Numbered from the stretch's first letter, positions 29,625 through 39,596 are shown. The stretch is DNA of 64,000 bases from an uncultured Collinsella sp. (GCA_959604825.1 CAUHCN010000003.1:1-64000); one strand, 5' to 3'. Numbers and translations are program-made. Notes: generated by a model from the sequence alone, not told the origin.

Positions 29625-30989
29625 ATGGCGATTACGCCCGCAGAAATCGCGGAAACCCGCGGCATGGTTGAGGAGCAGAACCTCGACATCAGGACCATCA
29701 CCATGGGTGTTTCGCTCATGGGTTGCGGTGACGAGAACCTCGACCGCATGTGCACGAAGATCTACGACCACGTGACGCACACGGCTGAGCATCTGGTCGA
29801 GACCGCCGAGAACCTCGAGCGCGAGTACGGTATCCCCATCGTCAACAAGCGCGTTTCCGTCACCCCGGTGGCGCAGATCGCCGCGTGTTGCAAGGATGAG
29901 GACCTCACCCCCATCGCGCATGCCCTCGACCGCGCGGCCGAGACGCTCGGCATCGATTACCTGGGCGGCTTCTCCGCGCTCGTCCAGAAGGGCATCGGCG
30001 ATGCCGACCGCCGCGTTATCCAGTCCATCCCCCAGGCGCTCGCCACCACGAGCCGCGTCTGCTCCAGCGTCAACGTCGCCAGCCTGCGCGCCGGTATCAA
30101 CATGGACGCCGTGCTTATGGCCGCCCAGACCATCATCGACGCCGCTAAGCTCACGGCCGACCAGGACTCCGTCGGCGCTTCCAAGTTTGTCTGCTTTGCC
30201 AATATGGTCGAGGACTCACCGTTTATGGCGGGCGCCGTCCACGGCGGTGGCGAGGCCGACGCCGTCATCAACGTAGGCGTCTCGGGCCCCGGCGTTATGG
30301 CAGCAGCCCTGGAGAAGCTGCCCGATTCCGCCTCGATGATGGAAGTCGCCGAGAAGATTAAGCAGACCGCCTTTAAGATCACCCGTGCCGGTGAGCTCAT
30401 GAGCCGCGAGGCCGCCCATCGTCTGGGTGTCGAGAAGGGCATTGTCGACCTTTCGCTGGCACCTACGCCTGCCATCGGCGACTCCGTCGCTCGCATCCTC
30501 GAGATCATCGGCGTGGGCACCTGCGGTGGCCCCGGCACGACCTGCGCGCTCGCCATGCTCAACGATGCCGTCAAGAAGGGCGGCGTCATGGCCAGTTCCA
30601 GCGTGGGCGGTCTTTCGGGCGCTTTCATCCCCGTGTCCGAGGACGCCGGCATGATCGCCGCCGTCGAAGCCGGTGCGCTTTCGCTCGAGAAGCTCGAGGC
30701 CATGACCTGCGTGTGCTCCGTTGGCCTGGACATGATCGCCATCCCCGGCGACACCCCGGTCGAGACCATCGCCGGCATCATCGCCGACGAGATGGCCATC
30801 GGCGTCATCAACAACAAGACCACGGCCGTCCGCGTGATTCCTGCTATCGGCAAGGGCGTGGGCGACTGCGTCGAGTACGGCGGCCTGTTTGGCCGTGCGC
30901 CCATCATGCCGGTGAACCCCAACGCCGGCACTGTGCTTGCCCACCGTGGTGGACGCTTCCCGGCGCCGCTGAACTCGCTGAAGAACTAG
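29625..30989 (+). CDS. UPF0210 (DUF711) family protein
   Basis: The 454-residue product matches the conserved UPF0210 family: TITMGVSLMGC near the start, 'PIVNKRVSVTPVAQIAA', GGFSALVQKG, INVGVSGPGV and the C-terminal FGRAPIMPVN. The function is unknown; family members often sit beside a small ACT-domain protein, which is missing here. The start at ATG 29625 follows AGGAG; the longer frame begins inside the upstream dyad. It lies 108 bases after metH and ends just before a giant palindrome. Confidence 0.92.
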   Translation: MAITPAEIAETRGMVEEQNLDIRTITMGVSLMGCGDENLDRMCTKIYDHVTHTAEHLVETAENLEREYGIPIVNKRVSVTPVAQIAACCKDEDLTPIAHALDRAAETLGIDYLGGFSALVQKGIGDADRRVIQSIPQALATTSRVCSSVNVASLRAGINMDAVLMAAQTIIDAAKLTADQDSVGASKFVCFANMVEDSPFMAGAVHGGGEADAVINVGVSGPGVMAAALEKLPDSASMMEVAEKIKQTAFKITRAGELMSREAAHRLGVEKGIVDLSLAPTPAIGDSVARILEIIGVGTCGGPGTTCALAMLNDAVKKGGVMASSSVGGLSGAFIPVSEDAGMIAAVEAGALSLEKLEAMTCVCSVGLDMIAIPGDTPVETIAGIIADEMAIGVINNKTTAVRVIPAIGKGVGDCVEYGGLFGRAPIMPVNPNAGTVLAHRGGRFPAPLNSLKN

Positions 30990-31006
30990 CTGAGGGGGAC
31001 TGGCGA

Positions 31007-31140
31007 GGAGCCCCGGGGAGGGCAAATATATAAGGTCGCCTGCTCGGACAGTCCTGACTCGCACGGAGAGCACATTAAGTGCTCTCCGGCTCGTGCGGAA
31101 CTCGCGATCGACCTTATATATTTGCCCTCCCCGGGGCTCC
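31007..31140. repeat. 134-bp palindromic element with 32-bp perfect arms
   Basis: The arms 31007-31038 and 31109-31140 are exact reverse complements (32 bp). Inside, a second perfect 10-bp hairpin (31064-31073 with 31079-31088) sits at the centre. The arms combine a GC-rich end with an AT-rich AAATATATAAGG segment. No open frame crosses it. It could be a MITE-like insertion, a cruciform, or a very strong transcription barrier after the UPF0210 gene. Confidence 0.9.
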
Positions 31141-31305
31141 CGCACAACGGGACCTCGATTGAGTTCTATCCCGGTTGCAGTCGCTTCGCTTCTGCTCCAC
31201 TTTGCTGGTATGACGGTTTGGCGTTGGATCGGTTCTTTCTGATATATGCTGGTTGCGGCTCTTCTTTTGGGAGGAGTCGCTTTTTTGTTGCTAGGAGGTT
31301 GGCCC

Positions 31306-32193
31306 GTGGCTGATGGTGTAATTCAATCTGAGCTGCTTTCTGCGGATTGGAATGAGGAATGGATGCGCTTGCAGGCTGGTCGGCGGCGGGCTGATGATTC
31401 TTTTGAATGGGATAAGCGGGCTCGACATTTTCGACCTCTTGAGACTGCCCCGTATGCCCGGGACTTTATGAAGCTGTTGGCGTTAAAGCCTGGTGAATCC
31501 GTGCTTGATATGGGGTGTGGGGCTGGGTCGATTGCTATTCCGCTTGCTCAGGCTGGGCATCCTGTGATTGCGGCTGATTTCTCCCCTGCCATGTTGGGCA
31601 CGCTTGATGCTGGCATTGAGTACTATGGGCTCGAGGATCGCATTACGCCGCTTGAGCTTGCCTGGGACGATGACTGGGATTTGGTTGGACCGGTCGCGAA
31701 AGCGGTGGATGTTGCCTTTGCCAGTCGGTCGGTTACGACGACCAATCTAAAAGATGCGCTTGCCAAGCTCGACCGCACGGCTCGTCGGCGTTGTGCTGTC
31801 ACGATGGTCGCCAACTCCAGCCCGCGTTATGATCTGCACTTGATGAACGCTATCGGCGCCTCGGTTACCTGCAGCAATGGCTTTGTGTACGCCTTCAACA
31901 TCCTCATTCAGATGGGTGCGTTGCCGCAGGTTACATACTTTGAATCGCCTCGTCGCGATACCTTCGATAGCCTTGAGGCAGGCGTGGCGGATTTTTCCCG
32001 TATGCTCGAGCATGGCAACGAGGATAAGATCGACCGCCTGCGCGACTATATCGCTCAGCACATGATCGAAAACCCCCATGCCGGCGAGCCGGGCTCCAAG
32101 GGCGTGCCGCAGGGGTGCTATATGCTCGACCATATCCGTAAGGTTCGCTGGGCGTTTATTGCATGGGAACCGGTCTCTGCGCCCAGCTCATAG
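31306..32193 (+). CDS. Class I SAM-dependent methyltransferase
   Basis: The Rossmann SAM-binding motif I is VLDMGCGAGSIAIPLAQAGH, followed by motif II VIAADFSPAML and an acidic motif III region. The substrate is unknown; the C-terminal part (ITYW-less, with LDHIRKVRWAFIAW) is typical of small-molecule methyltransferases of anaerobes. GTG 31306 follows AGGAGG at seven bases and is chosen over the hydrophobic upstream extension from 31246, which is probably not translated. The codon use is less GC-rich than its neighbours (many T-ending codons), which hints at a different origin. The length is 295 residues. Confidence 0.85.
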   Translation: MADGVIQSELLSADWNEEWMRLQAGRRRADDSFEWDKRARHFRPLETAPYARDFMKLLALKPGESVLDMGCGAGSIAIPLAQAGHPVIAADFSPAMLGTLDAGIEYYGLEDRITPLELAWDDDWDLVGPVAKAVDVAFASRSVTTTNLKDALAKLDRTARRRCAVTMVANSSPRYDLHLMNAIGASVTCSNGFVYAFNILIQMGALPQVTYFESPRRDTFDSLEAGVADFSRMLEHGNEDKIDRLRDYIAQHMIENPHAGEPGSKGVPQGCYMLDHIRKVRWAFIAWEPVSAPSS

Positions 32194-32351
32194 CCTGTTC
32201 GCAGCCCGCACCGCCCACTCACTCGGCATCCGCATTCTTTTTGAACTGGGCAAACGCGCTCCACACCGCGCCGTTCCTGCGCTATCGTGGGACAGCTCAC
32301 GTAGATTAAGGCCCCGTCGCGGGGCGCCCCATACATAGAAAGCGAGAACCC

Positions 32352-32651
32352 ATGGCACTGACAGGAGCCCAGGTCAAGCAGCTTCGCAGCATGGCCCATC
32401 ACCTCAACCCCGCCATCATCATCGGTAAGTCCGATGTCAACGAGGGCACCGTCGAGCAGACGGTCGCCTACCTGGAGAAGCATGAGCTCGTTAAGTGCTC
32501 CGTGCTCGATGGCTCCAGCCTTTCCGCCCGCGAGGCCGCCGAAGAGCTCGCTGAGCGTTGCCACGCCGAGGTCGTCCAGGTCATCGGCCGCAAGTTCTCG
32601 CTGTATCGCGAGTCCTCGCGCAAGGACATCGAGAAGATCAAGCTCGTCTAA
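32352..32651 (+). CDS. yhbY: YhbY-type CRM-domain RNA-binding protein
   Basis: The whole 99-residue protein is one CRM domain: LTGAQVKQLRSMAHHLNPAIIIGKSDVNEG, HELVKCSVLD, and the GxxG-like VIGRKFSLYRES loop that contacts RNA. Family members associate with the large ribosomal subunit precursor. ATG 32352 follows GCGAGA. It is a single-gene unit with its own terminator about 40 bases downstream, shared with the convergent regulator. Confidence 0.93.
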   Translation: MALTGAQVKQLRSMAHHLNPAIIIGKSDVNEGTVEQTVAYLEKHELVKCSVLDGSSLSAREAAEELAERCHAEVVQVIGRKFSLYRESSRKDIEKIKLV

Positions 32652-32689
32652 GAGTCAATGATCCGGCGAACCAACACATAGCAAGCTTA

Positions 32690-32722
32690 CGGGTGCCCAA
32701 GTACTTCGGGCGCCCGTTTTTT
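32690..32722 (+). terminator. yhbY terminator
   Basis: CGGGTGCCC (32690-32698) pairs with GGGCGCCCG (32708-32716) with one G-U, followed by six Ts. The tail runs into the convergent regulator's last codons. Confidence 0.88.
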
Positions 32723-35720
32723 ATCGCTCGACCAGCACGCGATTGAGCCGCCCCTCCACCAAGCGCTCGTATAGACGCCGCGTCTCGGGCTCGGGCACGC
32801 CATTGACCTGCTCCCTCAGATGGTGCATATGCCCACTGTATAGCTCGACGATATCGCGCCTCCGCCCCGCCGCACTGTAGACACGCATGGCGCAGCGCAC
32901 CATATCCTCACGCGCCGTTTCCTGTCGAAGCCCCGACTCCGCCAGCCAAATCGCCGACTGCAGATCGTTTTCTTCTAGAGCGGCATTTGCTCCCTTAATC
33001 ATGCAATCGATGTACTTTGACTGCATAATGCGTCGCATACGCAAAAAGTAGGTGGGATTACAGCCATTGGGAACATACAGCGGTCCGGCATAAAGCTGCT
33101 CAATCTTAAGGCACAGCTCAACTAAATGGGGCCCGCGCGCACCCGTGCGATTTCCCAAAACCTCGCGGCTTATCTGGTCAAACAGCCGTACATCGGTCTT
33201 GACGTAGTCGCCGTTGAGTCCGATGCATTCATTTTGGATGAGCACACACGACTTGCCATCCGGCGTCGGTCCCAAAGCCGACCGCAAGCGCGATATCGTC
33301 GAGTACAGGTTGTTGCGGGCGCTATTGAACTCGGCATGGGGCCACAACTCCATGGCCAGCGTCTCACGATCGACGAGCGCATCCATGCCCAGCGCAAGCC
33401 GCTCGGCAAGTGTCGCCGCCTTCTTGCGGCGCCACATTTTGTCCGTGATGGGAAACCCGTCGCGCTCGGCGCGGAACGCACCAAACATGCGAATCTCGAT
33501 ATGGTCGATGGTATCAACGGCTTCAACCTCGCCGGCCTGGAACAGGCGCTCGCCCTCCCCTTCCAGATCATCGCGCAGCGAGTACCGCGACAGCTCGCGC
33601 ACGGGAAGCTTCTTGCGAATCCTGGTCGCCGGCTCGCCCAGACAATGCATGGCAAGGCGCGCAAAGAGCCGATACGATGGCTCCAGAATCCCCGCACGAT
33701 TCATGGACATCCAGGCCGCAAGATCGCTGTCTCGGCCCGCACAGGCCAAATGCAGCGCCACCATCCAGGCCTCCGCTCCACCAACCTGCGTCTGGCTTAT
33801 ATCGAGTAGCTCCGCTTCCTCGCGCACCGAAACCATCGAGGTGTTACGCAGATACGCCGCGCGCTCCAACAGCAATGCGTTATCGCGCATGTACGCAATC
33901 GACTCCTCGGCAAGTTTGAGCACTTGGACCGCACGGAACTTTGCATTAACCGGCCGTCCCTCTGCCAGCGACTGCCAGCCTTCTAGCAACAGGCCAAACA
34001 GCTGAATCTGGTTGTCGCGCATGCGCACGGCAAAACGATCGAGCTCGTTGAATGCCGCGTCGTCGGTTACCGGCAAGCCGGAAAGGAGCCGCCGTGCCGC
34101 CAACACCATGCGCACCCAGATAGCCATCGCCTTAAGCCCACGTACGTCGAGCGCCTCCCGCACCACCGTCATCTCGTCGTCGCGCTTGTCGGTTCCCGCA
34201 AACGACCCGTCAAAGAGCTCCACCAGCATGCTATCGGCCCGTATAACAATCCCCGCGATGTCGAGCTCGCAGTCGTAGGCCTTGCTCGTTTTGAGCTGCT
34301 GTAGAACGCCGCCGTCATCTCCCCGTTCGGTCAGGCATCGCTTGACCTCGATATGCGCAGACAACATATCGAGTGCGGTATGGGATGTCTCGATTTCTGG
34401 CACGGCCAGGTTCGTAGGGAGCCCAAGCCCGTTGTCCCCATAGCAAACAGCCGTCAGTGTCTGGGCCACCCTCCATGAAACAGGGTCTATTTCGCAGGCC
34501 GCCCGTTCGCCCCCGCGCTCGATGACCGATGCCATATAGCGAGCGAGCTTTGTATTGGACACGCTGACCGCTGCCAGATATACGCCAAGCGCCTCGGCAG
34601 GCGTTGGCTCTGGAGCCGAATCGTCGGCATCGATCGTGCCCAGCGCCGCTCGGCAGATATCGGCCCCGTGCCCCGTCAGAGCCAGATCGACCCCATACTG
34701 CCCAGCAAGTTCAAGGACCGCCCCACGGTCCAAAAAGGCATCCGCCAGGCCCATCGCCGCATCGCATCGGCCCGCCTTAAGCAAAATCCGGGCCGCCCTC
34801 GGAACAAGTTCGGGGCGAACCTCGGCCACCAACTTACGCAAACGCAAGCGTCCGTTATCCTCCGTGCCCAGACACGTAAAACTCCGCTCGGCGGGATCCA
34901 AGCCAAAGATCGGGTAGTCGCGTACAAAGTAGGACTGGTCGACCATCGACAGCCTCACCCCGCAAGCCTCGAGTTCCGCGATATTGCCCTCGCCCATCAA
35001 AACCATGAGACATGCCACGCAAAACAGCGCATTATTGTCGAGCGAAGCCAGATCGACAAGTGCCGCGCCATATACGTTGACAATCTCGTTTTCGAGCAGA
35101 CCGGCTACGTCGCCTTGGCCATACAGACCCGTCTGCAATGCCGAAACGAGCTCGGGCACGCCCTGCGTGAGCTGATAAAAGTCGAGCGATGTGCTGATCG
35201 AAAACGCCGATGCCCACGCCGAATACTCATAGGCATGCACCTTGAGCATCTGCGCATTGATCTTAACCGAATCGCCCAGCCCATGAATCAGCTGACGATT
35301 TGAAGGACGACAGGAGATAAAGACCCCTATCCCCATAGCGCGCAGGCCGCGAATCCTGTCGATGAGGTCTTCGGTATCGTGCTGATCGAGGTTTGGCACA
35401 TTATCAATCGCGATAAGGGAGTGCGGTTTGTCTTTGAGTTCTTCGGTAACCACCTCGAGCTGCATAAACACCTCGCGCCCAATGGCGCGATCGGCCTCGA
35501 TAATCCGCACGGGGCCTCGCGTCGGGTCGCATTTAACCTCATGGGTGTACTGCAGCAGCACCGAGGTCTTCCCAAACCCGTCGGGCGCATAAAGAACCAC
35601 GATGCCGGCCTTTCGGCCCTTGGCGATAAGCTCATTCATCAAGCGTTCGCGTCGCACCATATAGCCTCCGCCCAGCGGCATCAGCTCGAGGTCGTCTATA
35701 CCGCTCAAATCGTTTACCAT
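32721..35720 (-). CDS. Large STAND-type ATPase regulator with C-terminal SARP-like wHTH and BTAD domain
   Basis: The 999-residue protein begins with a P-loop (VVLYAPDGFGKTSVLLQY, about residues 41-58) and LIAIDNVPNLDQHD as Walker B, in the style of MalT/STAND ATPases. A long helical middle (about 250-740) follows. Residues about 743-840 form an OmpR-like winged helix (IRMFGAFRAERDGFPI, 'ELWPHAEFNSARNNLYSTIS'), and about 845-990 a bacterial transcriptional activator domain of TPR type. SARP proteins usually have the DNA-binding part first; here it is last. ATG 35720 follows GAGGAG. No target is evident; the nearest genes (nagB, crr) suggest carbohydrate control, but this is a guess. Confidence 0.85.
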   Translation of the reverse strand: MVNDLSGIDDLELMPLGGGYMVRRERLMNELIAKGRKAGIVVLYAPDGFGKTSVLLQYTHEVKCDPTRGPVRIIEADRAIGREVFMQLEVVTEELKDKPHSLIAIDNVPNLDQHDTEDLIDRIRGLRAMGIGVFISCRPSNRQLIHGLGDSVKINAQMLKVHAYEYSAWASAFSISTSLDFYQLTQGVPELVSALQTGLYGQGDVAGLLENEIVNVYGAALVDLASLDNNALFCVACLMVLMGEGNIAELEACGVRLSMVDQSYFVRDYPIFGLDPAERSFTCLGTEDNGRLRLRKLVAEVRPELVPRAARILLKAGRCDAAMGLADAFLDRGAVLELAGQYGVDLALTGHGADICRAALGTIDADDSAPEPTPAEALGVYLAAVSVSNTKLARYMASVIERGGERAACEIDPVSWRVAQTLTAVCYGDNGLGLPTNLAVPEIETSHTALDMLSAHIEVKRCLTERGDDGGVLQQLKTSKAYDCELDIAGIVIRADSMLVELFDGSFAGTDKRDDEMTVVREALDVRGLKAMAIWVRMVLAARRLLSGLPVTDDAAFNELDRFAVRMRDNQIQLFGLLLEGWQSLAEGRPVNAKFRAVQVLKLAEESIAYMRDNALLLERAAYLRNTSMVSVREEAELLDISQTQVGGAEAWMVALHLACAGRDSDLAAWMSMNRAGILEPSYRLFARLAMHCLGEPATRIRKKLPVRELSRYSLRDDLEGEGERLFQAGEVEAVDTIDHIEIRMFGAFRAERDGFPITDKMWRRKKAATLAERLALGMDALVDRETLAMELWPHAEFNSARNNLYSTISRLRSALGPTPDGKSCVLIQNECIGLNGDYVKTDVRLFDQISREVLGNRTGARGPHLVELCLKIEQLYAGPLYVPNGCNPTYFLRMRRIMQSKYIDCMIKGANAALEENDLQSAIWLAESGLRQETAREDMVRCAMRVYSAAGRRRDIVELYSGHMHHLREQVNGVPEPETRRLYERLVEGRLNRVLVER

Positions 35721-36107
35721 GCCCGCTCCTCAACTCGACCGTATGGACACTGTAGCCGCAAGACCATACAAGCCGCGCTATGAATAGAGCGACCTTGTGT
35801 TTTAGGTTGTCTTTTGGTACGCAAGCGGCAAGTTTTTGTACAGCGAGGGCCGATTGTTATTAATCCCCCGACTAATCGGTCTTTAAGCAGGTAAATGAGC
35901 TTGTCAGCTTGTCCCATCTAAGCGGCAGTGTAACGCAAATGAACAAGGTTCAGCTATGTCATTCAACTCGCCTAGCACCCGCTACCGTCTACGACCTTTT
36001 AGTGGCATTTTTGCATAGAATCTGATATGGAATGAATCAAGCTGTTGGGCATCCGGCATTCGTCAAGCTTGCGGCAAGATTTTGGTCAAGTGGACAGAAA
36101 GGGATAG
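35721..36107. other. 390-bp intergenic region upstream of the large regulator
   Basis: No gene is visible. A weak dyad CCGATT...AATCGG spans about 35849-35879, and an A/T-rich stretch around 36000-36030 (TTTTTGCATAGAATCTGATATGG) could hold a promoter. The region serves the leftward regulator and ends at the nagB terminator. Confidence 0.45.
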
Positions 36108-36134
36108 CAAAAAGGCCCCCGCAAAGCGGAGGCC
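36106..36134 (-). terminator. nagB terminator
   Basis: GGCCCCCGC (36114-36122) pairs with GCGGAGGCC (36126-36134) across an AAA loop, with one wobble on the minus strand, followed leftward by TTTTT. Confidence 0.85.
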
Positions 36135-36168
36135 TTAGGCAAGGCTATGTCGAGGTGCAGGATTCGCG

Positions 36169-36897
36169 CTACTCGCAGAGCGAAAGGGCGGCCTCGTCGG
36201 CAACGACAACGCAGTTGGTGTGCAGCTGCAGGATCGAAGCCGGGCACTCGGGCGTAACCGGACCATAGCACATATCGTGCACGGCCTGAGCCTTGGCCTC
36301 GCCGTTGGCGACGACCAGGATCATGCGGGCATACATGATGGTCTGGGTACCCATGGTGTAGGCCTGACGGGGAACATCGTCGATGCTGTCGAACAGGCGG
36401 CTGTTGGCCTGAATGGTGCTCTCGGTAAGGTCGACGCAGTGCGTGCCCTTGGAGAAGTGGTCATCGGGCTCGTTGAAGCCGATGTGGCCGTTGTTGCCAA
36501 TGCCGAGCAGCTGCAGATCGGGATAGCCGGCGGCAGCGACGACCTTATCGTACTCAGAGCAGGCAGCGGCGGCGTCGGGGTTGGAACCGTCGGGCACATG
36601 CGTGTTGTTCAGGTCGATGTTGATGTGATCGAAGAAGTTCTCACGCATGAAGTAGTGATAGCTCTGGGGATCGTCGTGCGAAAGGCCGCGATACTCGTCC
36701 AGGTTGTAGGTGCTGACCTCGGCAAAGTCGACGTCGCCCTTCTCGTACCAAGCAGCGAGCTGCTTGTAGGCACCGATCGGGGTGGAGCCGGTGGCAAGAC
36801 CCAACACGCAGTCGGGCTTGAGGATAACCTGCGCCGAGATAATATTGGCGGCCTTGCGGCTCATATCCTCGTAGTCTTTAGCTTTAATGATCTTCAT
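36169..36897 (-). CDS. nagB: Glucosamine-6-phosphate deaminase
   Basis: NagB converts glucosamine-6-phosphate to fructose-6-phosphate and ammonia, feeding amino sugars into glycolysis. The sequence has LGLATGSTPIGAYKQL, STYNLDEYRGL (catalytic Asp), and GIGNNGHIGFNEP with the catalytic His region. The length of 242 residues is normal. ATG 36897 follows AAAGGA; the ORF upstream to 37248 is not coding. It lies 270 bases downstream of crr on the same strand, and glmM (the opposite, biosynthetic direction) is in the same block. Confidence 0.96.
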   Translation of the reverse strand: MKIIKAKDYEDMSRKAANIISAQVILKPDCVLGLATGSTPIGAYKQLAAWYEKGDVDFAEVSTYNLDEYRGLSHDDPQSYHYFMRENFFDHINIDLNNTHVPDGSNPDAAAACSEYDKVVAAAGYPDLQLLGIGNNGHIGFNEPDDHFSKGTHCVDLTESTIQANSRLFDSIDDVPRQAYTMGTQTIMYARMILVVANGEAKAQAVHDMCYGPVTPECPASILQLHTNCVVVADEAALSLCE

Positions 36898-37094
36898 TAC
36901 GCGTCCTTTCTCGTACAAGAGAGGCAAGGCTCCCTTACAAGCACTTGCCCGCGGCCCGCGTCGGCCGCAACCAACGTGTGCGGCCACCAGGGCGAGGTCG
37001 CGTAATGTATGTGTCTCGTGTCTAACCGCGTCGAGGCCCCTGCCCGTCCACGGTGACCCAAAGCCTTTTAGCTTCGGACAAATCCCATCTTGCC

Positions 37095-37128
37095 ACGGAG
37101 GGCGTCCTCTTTCAAGGGCGCCCTCCGT
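37095..37128. terminator. Hairpin between crr and nagB
   Basis: ACGGAGGGCG (37095-37104) pairs with CGCCCTCCGT (37119-37128), a perfect 10-bp stem with a 14-nt loop. It lies just after crr on the leftward transcript. There is no T-run, so termination may be partial and allow some read-through to nagB. Confidence 0.5.
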
Positions 37129-37168
37129 AAACGTGTTTGAATTGTAGGCTAATGGCCACGTGCACTTG

Positions 37169-37666
37169 TTAGCGCTCGCGAGCAACGATGAGCTGGTCCA
37201 TCTCTTCGACATGCGCGCCAACGGAGCCCTTGATGCTCGAGAACTCAACGGAGTTGCATACCAAGATGGGAACCGTCACATCGTAGCCCTCGGCAGCAAT
37301 TGCCTCGCGATCGAACTCAATGAGTACATCGCCCTTATGGACGATGTCACCCACTTGCGCATATACGGTAAAGTGCTTGCCCTCAAGCTGAACAGTGTCC
37401 AAACCAACGTGGATGAGCACGTCCAAGCCATCGACCGTGTTAAGCGCAACAGCGTGTCCCGTGGGAAAAATGGCCTCGACCTTGGCATCAGCCGGTGCAA
37501 TCACACGCGTGCCGGTAGGCTGAATCGCCACGCCCTGGCCCAAAAGGCCGGTGGCAAATGTCTGGTCGTTTACCTCGGAAAGCGGAATGACGTCGCCCGA
37601 GATGGGAGCATCCAGCGTAAGGACTCGACCACGCATACCAAAAGACCTTAGGACTTTAGTGAACAT
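37169..37666 (-). CDS. crr: PTS glucose-type EIIA component
   Basis: The 165-residue single-domain protein matches EIIA-Glc. The phosphorylated His is in VLIHVGLDTVQLEGKHF, with the second active-site His in TGHAVAL. It receives phosphate from HPr and passes it to an EIIBC for glucose-family sugars; no EIIBC is in the window. The N-terminal 20 residues (MFTKVLRSFGMRGRVLTL) lead into the typical APISGDVIPL. ATG 37666 follows GGGGGAG. Confidence 0.93.
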   Translation of the reverse strand: MFTKVLRSFGMRGRVLTLDAPISGDVIPLSEVNDQTFATGLLGQGVAIQPTGTRVIAPADAKVEAIFPTGHAVALNTVDGLDVLIHVGLDTVQLEGKHFTVYAQVGDIVHKGDVLIEFDREAIAAEGYDVTVPILVCNSVEFSSIKGSVGAHVEEMDQLIVARER

Positions 37667-37737
37667 GCTCCCCCTCGGACATACCGATCAACCAAAATAA
37701 CCTTAACAGTTTACCACTTGGCACTCGTTTTTGACCA

Positions 37738-39075
37738 TTAGGGAAGTTCGCGCTTGACAACCTCGACGATGTCGTCGACAACGCGCTGGGTCAGCTCGTG
37801 CGTCTCGGCCTCGGCCATAACGCGGACCAGCGGCTCGGTACCGCTCGGACGCACCAGAATGCGGCCGCGGCCGTCAAGCTCCTTCTCGGCAGCAGCGACG
37901 GCATCCCAGATGGGCTGGCAATCATCCAGACCAGCCTTGTTGTCGGAATGCACGTTGACGAGTACCTGCGGATACTTCTTCATGATGCCGGCAAGATCGG
38001 TGAGGGTACGACCGGTGCGCTTGAGCACGGCCAGCAGCTGCAGAGCCGTCACCAGGCCGTCACCGGTGGTGTTGTGCTCCAGGAAGATGATGTGGCCGGA
38101 CTGTTCGCCGCCGATGACGGCACCGTCCGCGAGCATACGCTCAAGAACATAACGGTCGCCCACAGCGGTCTGAACCATCTCGAAGCCCTGCTCCTTCATA
38201 GCGATGGAGAAGCCCAGGTTGCACATGACGGTCGAGACGATCTCGGAGCTGGCGAGCTTGCCGCGGGCGGCGAGGTCAGAACCGCAGATAGCCAGGATGT
38301 AGTCACCGTCGATCTCATTGCCCTCGCTGTCCACAAAGAGCACGCGATCGGCGTCGCCGTCGTGGGCCAGGCCGATGTCAGCATGGGTGCGCAGCACGAG
38401 CTCGCGCAGGGGCTCAAGGTGAGTGGAGCCGCACTCGACATTGATGTCGGTGCCGCAGTAATCGGTGTTGATGGCATGGACCGTGGCACCCAGGCGCTGC
38501 AGCGCGGCGGGCGTAGTCTGGCAGGAAGCACCGTGACCGCAGTCGACGGCAACGACCAGGCCATCGAGCCTCAGGCCATCAAGCGTATCGATGGCGTGGT
38601 CGACGTATGCCTTGCGAGCGTCCTTCATCTTGATGATGTGGCCCACGCCGGCACCGGTCGGCAGCGTGTCGGCAGCCATGGCTTCCTCGGACATGACCCA
38701 GGCGCTGATCTCTTCCTCGACCGCATCGGGAAGCTTCATGCCCTTGCGGCTAAAGAACTTGATGCCGTTGAACTCCGGCGGATTATGCGAAGCAGAGATG
38801 ACGATGCCGCCGTCGAGCTCATTCTGGACGGTGAGCAGCGCCACGGCAGGCGTGGGGATGACGCCGCAGCAGTGCGGACGGCCGCCCTCGGCCATGATGC
38901 CGGCGGTCAGAGCGCTCTCGAGCATGGTGCCCGAAAGACGCGTGTCGCGGCCGACACAGATATCCGGACCAAGGAACTTGGTCGCCGCGCGGCCCAGGCG
39001 AAACGCGAGGTCACACGAGAGGTCGGCATTGGCGACGCCACGGACGCCGTCGGTACCGAAGATGTTCTGGGGCAT
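37738..39075 (-). CDS. glmM: Phosphoglucosamine mutase
   Basis: GlmM converts glucosamine-6-phosphate to glucosamine-1-phosphate for UDP-GlcNAc and peptidoglycan synthesis. The start MPQNIFGTDGVRGVAN, the phosphoserine loop IVISASHNPPEFNGIKFF, the metal loop AHDGDADRVLFVD and the sugar loop GGEQSGHIIF are all present. The tail VRPSGTEPLVRVMAEA binds phosphate. The length of 445 residues is standard. ATG 39075 follows GGAAGGAG. It lies 120 bases after rpsI but beyond a terminator, so it may have its own promoter. Confidence 0.97.
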   Translation of the reverse strand: MPQNIFGTDGVRGVANADLSCDLAFRLGRAATKFLGPDICVGRDTRLSGTMLESALTAGIMAEGGRPHCCGVIPTPAVALLTVQNELDGGIVISASHNPPEFNGIKFFSRKGMKLPDAVEEEISAWVMSEEAMAADTLPTGAGVGHIIKMKDARKAYVDHAIDTLDGLRLDGLVVAVDCGHGASCQTTPAALQRLGATVHAINTDYCGTDINVECGSTHLEPLRELVLRTHADIGLAHDGDADRVLFVDSEGNEIDGDYILAICGSDLAARGKLASSEIVSTVMCNLGFSIAMKEQGFEMVQTAVGDRYVLERMLADGAVIGGEQSGHIIFLEHNTTGDGLVTALQLLAVLKRTGRTLTDLAGIMKKYPQVLVNVHSDNKAGLDDCQPIWDAVAAAEKELDGRGRILVRPSGTEPLVRVMAEAETHELTQRVVDDIVEVVKRELP

Positions 39076-39123
39076 AGGATCGCTCCTTCCCTAGCAGGCG
39101 ATATGCAACCGCCCACCCTAGTC

Positions 39124-39167
39124 GAAAAAGAAAAGCGGGACCCGCCGAGGAATCGGCAGGCCCCGCT
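39124..39167 (-). terminator. Terminator of the rplM-rpsI operon
   Basis: A long GC stem (about 39134-39148 with 39154-39167, with small bulges) is followed on the minus strand by TTTTCTTTTT. Confidence 0.85.
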
Positions 39168-39198
39168 TGTACATTGTATCTCGAAAGGAGATAAAACC

Positions 39199-39594
<396 letters not shown>

Positions 39595-39596
39595 CT

